This document shows positions 8,879 to 16,149 of a stretch of 38,512 nucleotides of DNA, in pieces (within the stretch, counting starts at the first letter, position 1; every line of letters begins with the position of its first letter). Both the position numbers and the translations under genes were made by a program. The stretch comes from Methanoculleus chikugoensis (GTDB taxonomy: Archaea; Halobacteriota; Methanomicrobia; Methanomicrobiales; Methanoculleaceae). Location: positions 1-38,512 of the forward strand of contig NZ_FMID01000064.1 of assembly GCF_900095385.1 (NCBI RefSeq). The letters are read 5' to 3'. The notes under the pieces are model-generated. The model searched no databases and was not told the DNA's origin. It saw only the letters and a program-made list of their open reading frames with translations.

Positions 8879-9925
8879 CTATTGCATGGTTAAAACTGTT
8901 TGGCAAATAGATGAAGAATCCAGCCGTTTCACGATTGTCGTCCTGATATCCCGGCTGAAGGAAATATTTTTTTCTAACGGATTTATGACCATGAAATTCG
9001 CTTCCTGCCCTTCCTCAAGGTATCCGGACACCCCCGCCAGCCAGGCCCCCGAGACCGCGGCGCGGAGGATCTCTTCGGGGGGCGCGCGGTATACCGTCGC
9101 GGTAAACGCCATCTCCCGGAGCATATCGGGCTGGACGAACATCACGTTGTCCGTCCCGAGGTAGAGTGTTCCCCCGAGTTCGAGGATGCGCGCGATAGGC
9201 GGGTGGGCCGCCGACGCCGCGACTCCGAGCAGCCAGTTCGACCTCGGGCAGACAACGACGGGGATCCCCATATCGACGATCCGGTGGAGTTGCGCATCCG
9301 TCGCGTGGGTGCAGTGGACGAGCAGGTCGGGCTCGAACGCGAGCGCGTCGTCGACGTCGTTCGGGTTCCTCTCCCCGGCGTGGAAGGCGACGAGTTTCCC
9401 TCTCGCCCGCGCATTCCTGACGACCTCTTCGGCGTTCGCCACGTCGTGAACGCTGCTGATGCCCGCCCCGTCGCTCACCGCCTCCCCGCCTTCGCGGCCG
9501 AGGATGACCGGCCGGCAGTCGAGCCCGGCCGCCGCCTCGCGGAGCGCCGCGACGCCCGCGATCCCTCCTTCGCGGAAGTCGGCAAACCCGGTCGTCCCGG
9601 TGGCGAGCATCGCCGAGATGCTCGACCGCATCCCCCGGACGAGTTCGGCCTGCGGGGTCGCTGTGAGGATCCTGTGCTTCAGGCCGTTCGGGGGTTTGAC
9701 GAGATCGGCGAGGCTGCCCCGGGCGGGGAGATCCATCGCGACGGTGTCGCCGAGGTGCGTGTGGGCGTTGAAGAAGGCGGGCACGATCCACCTCTCGGGC
9801 GTCCGGGACGCGGGCTCTATCGAGGTGACGACCCCCCCTGAGACGGTGATGGTGACGTCTTCTTCCCGGAGGTCTTCGCCGAGGAGCGCACGGCCGGTGA
9901 CGACGTAGGGTGAGACTTCCTGCAT
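8879..9925 (-). CDS. Amidohydrolase (cytosine deaminase/chlorohydrolase-like)
   Basis: 348 residues of the amidohydrolase superfamily. The first metal motif is H55-T-H57 ('FFNAHTHLGD'), followed by 'VAFHAGE' (third metal His and catalytic Glu), 'LLVHCTHA' (fourth His) and 'LYLGTDNVMF' (metal Asp). This pattern matches the Atz/Trz and guanine/S-adenosylhomocysteine deaminase branch. The substrate is unknown; it is probably a deaminated base or nucleoside. It is divergent from the Sec61-beta gene with one shared TATA region between them. Confidence 0.88.
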   Translation of the reverse strand: MQEVSPYVVTGRALLGEDLREEDVTITVSGGVVTSIEPASRTPERWIVPAFFNAHTHLGDTVAMDLPARGSLADLVKPPNGLKHRILTATPQAELVRGMRSSISAMLATGTTGFADFREGGIAGVAALREAAAGLDCRPVILGREGGEAVSDGAGISSVHDVANAEEVVRNARARGKLVAFHAGERNPNDVDDALAFEPDLLVHCTHATDAQLHRIVDMGIPVVVCPRSNWLLGVAASAAHPPIARILELGGTLYLGTDNVMFVQPDMLREMAFTATVYRAPPEEILRAAVSGAWLAGVSGYLEEGQEANFMVINPLEKNISFSRDIRTTIVKRLDSSSICQTVLTMQ

Positions 9926-9935
9926 GGTCGATCCT

Positions 9936-9952
9936 CTGTTTTATATATTGCA
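9936..9952. promoter_or_regulatory. Shared, near-palindromic TATA element between divergent genes
   Basis: TTTTATATATTGC stands between the amidohydrolase (start 9925, minus) and Sec61-beta (start 9970, plus). It reads as a TATA box in both directions. Only 44 bases separate the two start codons. Confidence 0.5.
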
Positions 9953-9969
9953 AAGGAGAATATTTCAGT

Positions 9970-10128
9970 ATGGCGAAGAAATCTGGCGGAAGACTGGTAT
10001 CCTCTGCCGGCCTGGTCAATTACTACGACAGCGACGATCACCGGGCCATCCATATCAGCCCGAAAACCGTTGTCGTGATAACCGCCGTGACCGGAGTGGC
10101 AGTCTTTGTTCTCAATGCCCTCTTCTAA
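9970..10128 (+). CDS. Preprotein translocase subunit Sec61-beta (SecG-type)
   Basis: 52 residues. The N-terminus 'MAKKSGGRLVSSAGLVNYYD' is the standard archaeal Sec61-beta start, followed by 'HISPKTVVVITAVTGVAVFV', a single membrane helix, and a short tail. It is the small tail-anchored subunit of the SecYEG/Sec61 channel in the cytoplasmic membrane. AAGGAG lies about 12 bases before the ATG. A longer upstream frame exists but lacks a ribosome site. Its stop codon overlaps the cofE stop from the opposite strand. Confidence 0.93.
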   Translation: MAKKSGGRLVSSAGLVNYYDSDDHRAIHISPKTVVVITAVTGVAVFVLNALF

Positions 10129-10874
10129 TCCTTTTTGTTCTCCTTCAAGGCAGTCCTGATGATGTCTTCCCTGGGTGTGAAGTAGACGCTGTCGTGCCCG
10201 TTCCACGCCCGACAGTTCCGGAAGACCACCGCAGGCACACCCTGGTGGCTCTCGCCCATGACGAAGTTCGCGAAGGCCGCGATCTCGTCGACGACCGCTT
10301 CTTCGGTGATCTCGAGGACGTGGCCGAAGAGGTCGGTGTCGCCCCGGTAGTCGTCGATGGCCGTCATACCCGCCCAGCCGATGGCGATGCCGGTCTGGCC
10401 GCGCCGGAACGCCCGCCCGCAGGTGTCGGTGACGATCACCCGGACGTCCTTTCCGGTGATGCGGCGGATAGCGTCCCGGACCTCGGCGGCGGCGCCCATG
10501 GGGTCGGGCGGGAGGATGATCAGCCGGCCGTCTTCGACGTTGCTGTGGTCGACGCCCGCCCGGACGCCGATGTGGCCGGACGGAAGTTCGGAGAGGATGA
10601 ACGGGTATTCGAGCAGGATGTCGGTGGACGAGTCCAGCACCGCCTGTACGAAGCGCGGGTCTTCCTTCGTCTTTGCCGCGATCCGCACGGCTTCCGCGCC
10701 GGGGGTGATGGCGGCGAGTTCGCGGGTGAAGCCCTTGGCCTTCGAGTAGACGGACGAGGCGACGGTGAGGATGTCCCCGTCCTCGAATGCGACCTTCTCA
10801 CAGATCAGGGCGGGAAGATCGTCTCCTCGCTGGATCAGGGGAAGATCCCGAACACCGATTACCTGGATATCCAT
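10125..10874 (-). CDS. cofE: Coenzyme F420-0:L-glutamate ligase
   Basis: 249 residues from the ATG at 10874; a GTG three codons earlier is possible. It adds gamma-linked glutamates to F420-0 using GTP and a metal, the last step of F420 synthesis. Signatures seen are 'LTVASSVYSKAKG', 'IILPPDPMGAAAEVRDAI', 'VIVTDTCGRAFRRGQTGIAIG' (the conserved D-T-x-G-R-x-x-R-x-G-Q loop) and 'MGESHQGVPAVVFR'. The length matches stand-alone archaeal CofE. It converges on Sec61-beta with overlapping stop codons. The upstream region is the repeat-bearing gap before treT. Confidence 0.96.
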   Translation of the reverse strand: MDIQVIGVRDLPLIQRGDDLPALICEKVAFEDGDILTVASSVYSKAKGFTRELAAITPGAEAVRIAAKTKEDPRFVQAVLDSSTDILLEYPFILSELPSGHIGVRAGVDHSNVEDGRLIILPPDPMGAAAEVRDAIRRITGKDVRVIVTDTCGRAFRRGQTGIAIGWAGMTAIDDYRGDTDLFGHVLEITEEAVVDEIAAFANFVMGESHQGVPAVVFRNCRAWNGHDSVYFTPREDIIRTALKENKKD

Positions 10875-11030
10875 TGGACTCACGGATCAGTGGTCGTCTC
10901 CGCATGCAGAAAAATGCTCGGGTTTCTCTCGCAAGGGGCTCTGCCGGATTGTGGGGATTATTTCTGGTTCCGGCCGGGCGCGGCGGACGGGGAGGGTGCA
11001 TGCCCCGTCTTTACCATGTAAGTCTCTTCC

Positions 11031-11240
11031 GATAGCCCCCACCCCGCCCGGCCTTCGGCCTCCTCCCCCGCCCCGGGGGGCGGGGGCAGTACATGGCGAT
11101 AGCCGATGGGAAGCCGTATCCCGGGGGAGAGCTGGGATTCTGTTCTTCTCCCGGTTCTCCCCATGCAGTGGACCGTGGGGTATCGCCATTGGGGGAAGCG
11201 GCTCGCGGGGAGGGGGCGTGCCCCCTCCCCTGCCTCTACC
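11031..11240 (-). repeat. GC-rich palindromic repeat, copy A
   Basis: On the minus strand it carries module b (the inverted GGGAGGGGG/CCCCCTCCC hairpin followed by 'CTTCCCCCAATGGCGATA', 11165-11232) and module a ('TATCGCCATGTACTGCCCCC', then a CCCCCGCCCC/GGGGCGGGGG hairpin, then AGGAGGCCGAAGGCCGGGCG, 11031-11104). The order b-a differs from copy C, suggesting rearranged or tandem units. Confidence 0.75.
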
Positions 11241-11395
11241 CTATACGCGAACACCTGTAGTATTCCTCTTCCCAAGGGGGCGGAGACAGTGTTATAGCCA
11301 ACAGAAAACCGTGTCCGGCTCTTCTCCGGAGTCTGGTGGCGCTCAAACTCATATCTTGTGGACAGGCATTTTCATTGGATTGTCTGTCCCCATAC

Positions 11396-11550
11396 ACGGC
11401 CTTCGAGGGGATATCGCCACGCACTGCCCCCCTGGGGGGGGCGGGAGGAGCGCGAAGCGCGGGCGGTGGGGGCAACAGATCCTAGAACTGAATCTAGAGC
11501 GCCCGAAGTGCGAGACGGAGACAGGGGGGGTACTCCCCACCGCCCCTCTC
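11396..11550 (+). repeat. GC-rich palindromic repeat, copy B (degenerate)
   Basis: Starts with 'CTTCGAGGGGATATCGCCAC' and 'GCACTGCCCCCCTGGGGGGG', then 'GGAGCGCGAAGCGCGGGCGG', matching module a of copy C. Its second half is diverged, keeping only a 'GGAGACAGGGGGGG'-like stretch, and runs up to the treT stop codon. Confidence 0.7.
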
Positions 11551-11552
11551 GA

Positions 11553-12785
11553 TCACCCGCACGACAACCCCACGCCCTCCCTCAGCCGGAACTCCGGCTC
11601 GAACGCGGCGATCAGGTCGAGGTACTGCTCGACGGTGCGGGTGAAGAGGAAGCGCTCCCGCACCCTCTCGCGCGCCGCGTTCCCCATCCGGTCGCGGAGA
11701 TCGGGGTCGCGGAGCAGCCGGACGATCCTCTCCGCCGCCTCGTCGACGGACGAGACCAGGAACCCGCTCTTCCCGTCCTCTATCTGCTGGCGGATGCCGC
11801 CGACGTTCCCGCCGATCACCGCCGCGCCCTTCCACATCGCCTCCGATACCGTCAGCCCGAACCCCTCCCGGAGGGACTTCTGCAGGACGACCGCCGCCCG
11901 CCGCTGGAGCGCGTTCACCAGCGCCCCGTCCTGGACGCTTTTGACGATAATACGCTCGTTACGGTGAGTGAGGAGCGACCGGTAGACCTCCGCGCCTTCC
12001 GGGTCGTCGGTCGCCACGTTCCCGACGAGGACCAGGGTGCACTCCTCCTCCTTCCGGGCCTTCTCAAACGCCCGGATGACGCCCAGGGGGTCCTTCCAGC
12101 GATCGAACCGGGAGATTTGCACGACCAGGGGGAGATCGGTCGGAATGCCGTAGTGCTCGAGGCGCTCGTCGATGGCGCTCCCGGAGAGGTCCCGGTTCAC
12201 GATGGAGAAAGGATCGATCCCGGGCGTGAAGAAGACCTGCGGTCTTCTGAGATCCCGCCGGTACTCTCCGCAGGAGAGGATGACGGCGTCGTAGCGCTCG
12301 ATGAACGGGACAAGGTAGTTCCAGACCTTCCGGTTCGGCGCGGTGAGGTCAAGGTGGCAGCGCCACACCCAGGGGCTCTTCTTCCGGTAATGGGTGATCA
12401 GCGGGAGCGGCTGCGGGTCGTGGATGAAGACCACGTCGTGGTCGAGGTGGTTTCGGATAGCGTTCTCGTGAACGACGTTCTCGTAGATCTCCTTCTTGCG
12501 GCCGGTCATGTTGATCTCCGCCCCCTGCAGCGCGTTGTGAAACTTCTTCGTCACGCTGAAGAAGTCCGGGGGGCCGTGGATGACGCGCCACCCGGTCTGT
12601 AACCCGAGACTGTTCATCAGGAGGGTCAGGGACGCGAGGATCTGGGAGACTCCCCCACCGTAGTAGGTGGAGTTCATGTGCATGACGTGCATGTCGTGAA
12701 GCGGCCGGGCCTTCTCTTTAATGCGGCGCGCGGCCTCTTTTCCGATATACCGCTCATAATCGTCGATGGTGTGGATTGCGCTCAT
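11553..12785 (-). CDS. treT: Trehalose synthase (TreT-type glycosyltransferase, GT4)
   Basis: 410 residues from the ATG at 12785. The frame continues far upstream without a stop (to 14624), but that extension is antisense to the Rieske oxidoreductase and is not protein-like. The start '[17 protein letters not shown]' and the C-terminal '[20 protein letters not shown]' (GT4 E-x7-E) with '[14 protein letters not shown]' are typical of TreT, which makes trehalose from NDP-glucose and glucose. '[17 protein letters not shown]' is the GT-B linker. Trehalose is a compatible solute, so a role in osmotic or heat stress is likely. It is divergent from the FAD/Rieske gene. Confidence 0.88.
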   Translation of the reverse strand: MSAIHTIDDYERYIGKEAARRIKEKARPLHDMHVMHMNSTYYGGGVSQILASLTLLMNSLGLQTGWRVIHGPPDFFSVTKKFHNALQGAEINMTGRKKEIYENVVHENAIRNHLDHDVVFIHDPQPLPLITHYRKKSPWVWRCHLDLTAPNRKVWNYLVPFIERYDAVILSCGEYRRDLRRPQVFFTPGIDPFSIVNRDLSGSAIDERLEHYGIPTDLPLVVQISRFDRWKDPLGVIRAFEKARKEEECTLVLVGNVATDDPEGAEVYRSLLTHRNERIIVKSVQDGALVNALQRRAAVVLQKSLREGFGLTVSEAMWKGAAVIGGNVGGIRQQIEDGKSGFLVSSVDEAAERIVRLLRDPDLRDRMGNAARERVRERFLFTRTVEQYLDLIAAFEPEFRLREGVGLSCG

Positions 12786-12901
12786 CCTGATCGCCCCATC
12801 ATTCTCGCGATCGTTCTTATGCGTAACGGCAGGGAGGCCCCGCCGCTCCCGGCACCGCGCCCTGCAGAACCGCCGGAGAGGTGCGGAGGGGAGGCGTGTT
12901 C

Positions 12902-12918
12902 CATACCTATATATGCTC
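12902..12918 (+). promoter_or_regulatory. TATA-box promoter of the FAD/Rieske gene
   Basis: 'CCTATATATGC' stands about 75 bases before the ATG at 12987, giving a leader of roughly 50 bases that ends in a G-rich ribosome site. Confidence 0.45.
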
Positions 12919-12986
12919 CCGGCATAATGGTGACCGCCCGCCGCCGCCCAGAGTGCAGGCCGGGCGGGCGGAAGGGGGCTGGACGT

Positions 12987-14528
12987 ATGGAGCACGGACC
13001 GGGTGCATATGGCCTGCCGGGCAGGCACGGATCGTTCTGGATGGAGACTACCGCGGCGGAGACGCCGCATCCCCCGCTGCCGGAGAACATGGAGACCGAC
13101 GTGGCGGTCGTGGGCGGCGGCATCGTCGGGATCACCGCCGCCGTCCTGCTCAAACGGGCCGGTTACGCGGTCGCCCTGATCGAGGGGGACCGGATCGCCC
13201 GGGGGGTGACCGGGCATACGACGGCGAAGGTCACATCCCTCCACCGGCTGATCTACAAGGATCTCATCGACCGGTTCGGGAGCAGGCTGGCGCAGCAGTA
13301 CGCCGAAGCGAACCAGGCGGCGATCGAGACGATAGCATCCCTCGTCCGGGAGTACGGCATCGCCTGCGACTTCGCGAGAAGACCGGCCTGCACCTATGCG
13401 GAGACGGAAGAGGGGCGCGATAAGGTCGCGGCCGAGGCGGACGCGGCACGGAGTCTCGGGCTTCCTGCCGCGTTCGTGGAGGAGATCCCGCTGCCGGCCC
13501 GGAGTTACGGCGCAGTGGTCTTCGAGAACCAGGCGCAGTTCCACCCGGTGAAATATCTCCTGCACCTGGCATCGCTGATCCCCGGCGACGGGAGCCGGAT
13601 CTACGAGAAGACGCGGGCGCTCGAAGTGCAGGACAGCGGAGGCCGGTGCACGGTCAGGACGACGTCGGGAGTCGTCACGGCAACTACCGTGGTTCTCGCG
13701 ACCCACTACCCCTTCTACGATGCGCCCGGGTTCTACTTCGCCCGGATGGAGCCTTCGCGCTCCTACGCGCTCGGCGTCCGGATCGATGAGCCCTTCCCCG
13801 AGGGGATGTTCATCAACGCCTCCGGACCCGCCCACTCCTGGCGGTCGCAGCCCACGGCCGATGGCGGCGAACTCGTCATCGTCGGCGGCATGGAGCACCG
13901 GACCGGCGAGGACGTGGACACACGGAGGTACTACCGCGACCTCGAGGCCTACGCCCGGTCGGTCTACCCGATAACGTCCGTCGACTACCGGTGGTCGGCG
14001 CAGGACTACATCACCGTCGACGGCGCCCCCTACATCGGCCGGCTCGCCGACGGCCACGAGAACGTCTACATCGCGACCGGGTTCCGGAAATGGGGGATGA
14101 CCAACGGCACCGCGGCCGCAACGATCATCACGGAGATGATCCAGGGGCGCACGAGCCCCTGGGCGGAGGTCTACGCCCCCAACCGGTTCAAGCCCGCGGC
14201 ATCCGCCCGGCGGTTCCTCGCGCACAACATCGGGGTCGCCGAAAAGTACATCGGCGGCGCGATATCCCGGCCGGCCGGGGATCTCCGGGACGTCGCACCC
14301 GGCGAGGGGAGGATCCTGATGATCGAGGGGAAGAAGGCCGGCGTCTTCCGGGACGAGAAAGGGCGGGTCCACGCGGTCAACCCCACCTGCACCCACCTCG
14401 GGTGCGTCGCTGCGTGGAACAGCGCCGAAGAGACCTGGGACTGCCCCTGCCACGGCTCGCGCTACGATGCCGACGGGAGGGTGCTCCACGGCCCGGCGGT
14501 GAAGGATCTCAAGCCGCGGGAGGGGTGA
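12987..14528 (+). CDS. FAD-dependent oxidoreductase with C-terminal Rieske [2Fe-2S] domain
   Basis: 513 residues. The N-terminal DAO-type FAD fold has '[18 protein letters not shown]' near residue 36, ending in the ribose-binding Glu of 'VALIEGDRI'. '[11 protein letters not shown]' and '[17 protein letters not shown]' fit the GlpA/DadA-like family. The last 90 residues hold a Rieske domain with 'CTHLGC' and 'CPCHGSRYD' (two Cys and two His ligands) and '[10 protein letters not shown]'. The same architecture is seen in bacterial 'FAD-dependent oxidoreductase/Rieske' proteins of unknown substrate. The start at 12987 has GGGGG upstream. An open extension to 12678 is antisense to treT and rejected. 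Confidence 0.92.
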   Translation: MEHGPGAYGLPGRHGSFWMETTAAETPHPPLPENMETDVAVVGGGIVGITAAVLLKRAGYAVALIEGDRIARGVTGHTTAKVTSLHRLIYKDLIDRFGSRLAQQYAEANQAAIETIASLVREYGIACDFARRPACTYAETEEGRDKVAAEADAARSLGLPAAFVEEIPLPARSYGAVVFENQAQFHPVKYLLHLASLIPGDGSRIYEKTRALEVQDSGGRCTVRTTSGVVTATTVVLATHYPFYDAPGFYFARMEPSRSYALGVRIDEPFPEGMFINASGPAHSWRSQPTADGGELVIVGGMEHRTGEDVDTRRYYRDLEAYARSVYPITSVDYRWSAQDYITVDGAPYIGRLADGHENVYIATGFRKWGMTNGTAAATIITEMIQGRTSPWAEVYAPNRFKPAASARRFLAHNIGVAEKYIGGAISRPAGDLRDVAPGEGRILMIEGKKAGVFRDEKGRVHAVNPTCTHLGCVAAWNSAEETWDCPCHGSRYDADGRVLHGPAVKDLKPREG

Positions 14529-14654
14529 GAGGGTTGAAGGGAACCGAGATATGATGGACGAGTTGTCCAGAACATGATCTTCTAGAGGGTGTGGGAGGTG
14601 AGACCTCACCCGCGCCAGCGGCACTCACGCTTGGTCTTTGGACTGCATCCCATC

Positions 14655-14838
14655 CACGGATTCCGAGGGGCTATCGCCACGCACTGCCCCCGCCCCTTGG
14701 GGCGGGGGAGGAGCGCGAAGCGCGGGCGGGGTGGGGGTTGTAGACATCAACTGACAAGGAGAGACAGGGAAGGGGGGCGTGCCCCCCTCCCCGTCAGCCC
14801 CTCCCCCAATGGCGATAGCCACCACGGTCCACTGCACC
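14655..14838 (+). repeat. GC-rich palindromic repeat, copy C (most complete)
   Basis: About 185 bases. It opens with CACGGATTCCGAGGGG then CTATCGCCACGCACTGCC. Module a has a CCCCCGCCCC/GGGGCGGGGG hairpin and a GCGCGAAGCGC mini-hairpin. After a short spacer (TTGTAGACATCAACTGAC) comes module b with a GGGGGGCGTGCCCCCC hairpin and 'CCCCTCCCCCAATGGCGATA'. The two ends carry TATCGCCA and TGGCGATA as inverted repeats, like a miniature inverted-repeat element. No protein is encoded. Confidence 0.8.
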
Positions 14839-14921
14839 GGGATTTCTCCTCGTTTCAGTTGTTTTGCCTCTCATCTGAGAAGCATCAGCCCTCAAGATCG
14901 CACCAAAAGAAGACCGGATGG

Positions 14922-14936
14922 ATAACTATAAATCCG
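14922..14936 (+). promoter_or_regulatory. TATA box with short leader
   Basis: 'AACTATAAATC' is centred about 33 bases before the ATG at 14962. With the usual 25-27 base spacing the transcript would start only a few bases before the ATG, and no Shine-Dalgarno is visible. Confidence 0.6.
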
Positions 14937-14961
14937 CCCGCCCGCACAACTCCCAGTAATC

Positions 14962-15228
14962 ATGTATCTCGTCATCCGCTGTCCGGGCTGCAAGACCTTC
15001 AACTATGTGGACCGTTATCAGCGCTGGAGACTCTGCCCGATGTGCGGCGAGGTGATCAACGTCCAGCGGGCGCCGGTCTACCTGGACACCGACGACTTCC
15101 AGGACGCGGAACGGGTGGTGGAGCAGCTCGAGTCCTACCTGCACCAGACCGGGAAAAAAGACCTGACGGAACAGGACATCCGCCAGCTCAGGGCACAGTA
15201 TGCCCGGTGGGTGAAGAACCGGGTCTGA
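14962..15228 (+). CDS. Small zinc-ribbon protein (DUF1922-like)
   Basis: 88 residues. The N-terminus 'MYLVIRCPGCKTFNYVDRYQ' with 'RWRLCPMCGEVINV' gives two C-x2-C knuckles (C7/C10 and C25/C28), a compact zinc ribbon like archaeal DUF1922 proteins. The C-terminal half is charged and predicted helical ('ERVVEQLESYLHQTGKKDL'). It may bind RNA, DNA or protein; the function is unknown. It has its own promoter and probably a near-leaderless mRNA. It is convergent with the end of the eha-fwd operon, 4 bases away. Confidence 0.82.
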   Translation: MYLVIRCPGCKTFNYVDRYQRWRLCPMCGEVINVQRAPVYLDTDDFQDAERVVEQLESYLHQTGKKDLTEQDIRQLRAQYARWVKNRV

Positions 15229-15232
15229 CCGG

Positions 15233-15382
15233 TCACCAGAGGCGCCCGCAGCCCGGGCAGAGCATACTCACTCTTCTTCCGCAGTGCGGGCAGTAAAGGC
15301 CCGTGCGCTCGTTGTTCTCCAGCGGCCTCCCGCACCGCTTGCAGTGGATCGGGGCCTCGAACCCACACTCGTGCCTGACCAT
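15233..15382 (-). CDS. 49-residue double zinc-ribbon protein, last gene of the eha-fwd operon
   Basis: It starts with ATG at 15382, whose A is also the last base of the fwdC stop codon (TGATG), so translation is coupled to fwdC. The product begins MVRHECGFEAPIHCKRCG and ends VSMLCPGCGRLW. Cys residues 14/17, 31/34 and 42/45 form three C-x2-C knuckles, with C6 and H13 as extra candidates, enough for one or two zinc ribbons. About half of the residues are Cys, Arg, Gly or charged. I know no specific family. From its place it could assist assembly or regulation of formylmethanofuran dehydrogenase; that is inference. It is below common length cutoffs for gene calling. Confidence 0.75.
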   Translation of the reverse strand: MVRHECGFEAPIHCKRCGRPLENNERTGLYCPHCGRRVSMLCPGCGRLW

Positions 15383-16149
15383 CAGTCCAGATATTCGTAG
15401 TCCTTCACAAAAAGGTTTCCTTTTCCGCGGTTCGCAAGATCGCCGGCAAACTGGATAAACGTGCGCCCGTCGTGCTGTACCGTCCCGATCTTCCTGAAGG
15501 TGGGGATCATCCCCCGCGCGGTGCCGTAGACGTAGCAGGAGCCGCCCTTCATGTTCGCGGCCGGGCGGCTGCAGTTCCCGTGGACGACGAGCGTACCGTC
15601 GCGCATCTCCGCCCCGGTCATATCCCCGGCATCGCCGTGCACGACCACCGTGCCGCCGGCGAGGCTCTCCGCGAGGAAATCCCCGGCGCGGCCGAAGACC
15701 TCCACGGTGCCTCCCTTCATCCCCTTCCGGCCGCCGCGGTACCCCGAGGCGCAGTAGTCGGCGACGTCGCCCCGGCAGACGATGGTCCCTCCCGCCATCT
15801 CCCGGCCGAGCCAGCCGTCGGCGTTCCCGTGGATCTCGATCGTCCCGCCGCTCATGAAGTTGCCGCAGTGCATCCCGATCCCGCCGAGGACGGTGATCTT
15901 CCCTCCGTCCATGTACTCGCCGACCCTCTTCAACCGGAACGTGTCGCCCGACAGGACGACCTCGACGTCTTCCGCCCGGTCGGCGCTCCCCTCCACCGAG
16001 ACCGAGAAGGCCTCATCGAGCCGGAGCTCGCGGTTTCCCCGCCAGACCGAGAAGTCGGTGCCGGAGAGGAAGTTCTTCGGGACGATCGACTCCGCCTCGA
16101 TGGGGATGAACCCCTTCGTCACGGGTTTCATCGCGAGCGTGACCTTCAT
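15382..16149 (-). CDS. fwdC: Formylmethanofuran dehydrogenase subunit C
   Basis: 255 residues from an ATG that overlaps the fwdA stop (ATGA). The body is a ladder of Gly-rich beta-helix turns like the glutamate synthase alpha C-terminal domain: 'MSGGTIEIHGNADGWLG', 'MAGGTIVCRGDVADYCAS', 'MKGGTVEVFGRAGDFLAES', 'LAGGTVVVHGDAGDMTG' and 'MRDGTLVVHGNC'. The start 'MKVTLAMKPVTKGFIPIEAE' is typical of FwdC. It is a structural core subunit of the cytoplasmic complex that reduces CO2 and attaches it to methanofuran. A frame extension upstream to 16335 lies inside fwdA and is not real. Confidence 0.96.
   Translation of the reverse strand: MKVTLAMKPVTKGFIPIEAESIVPKNFLSGTDFSVWRGNRELRLDEAFSVSVEGSADRAEDVEVVLSGDTFRLKRVGEYMDGGKITVLGGIGMHCGNFMSGGTIEIHGNADGWLGREMAGGTIVCRGDVADYCASGYRGGRKGMKGGTVEVFGRAGDFLAESLAGGTVVVHGDAGDMTGAEMRDGTLVVHGNCSRPAANMKGGSCYVYGTARGMIPTFRKIGTVQHDGRTFIQFAGDLANRGKGNLFVKDYEYLD

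Larger units (their letters stand above)
10884..11552. other. 670-base gene-free gap with two GC-rich repeat copies
   Basis: No gene is supported. It lies between the 5' end of cofE and the 3' end of treT and is filled mainly by two copies of the window's GC-rich palindromic repeat in opposite orientations (see 11031-11240 and 11396-11550). The frames that cross it are GC artefacts of the repeats. Confidence 0.7.
14529..14961. other. Gene-free gap holding a GC-rich repeat and a short-leader promoter
   Basis: After the Rieske gene comes a small hairpin (TGGAC/GTCCA, near 14560-14575), then repeat copy C, then an AT-richer 80 bases ending in the promoter of the zinc-ribbon gene at 14962. No frame here looks coding. 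Confidence 0.65.

Noticed and set aside
12786-14624. Long minus-strand extension making a 1023-residue protein with treT
   Set aside because: It is antisense to the FAD/Rieske gene. Composition is Arg/Pro/Gly/Asp-rich as expected from the opposite strand of a high-GC gene, and the TreT family starts at 12785.
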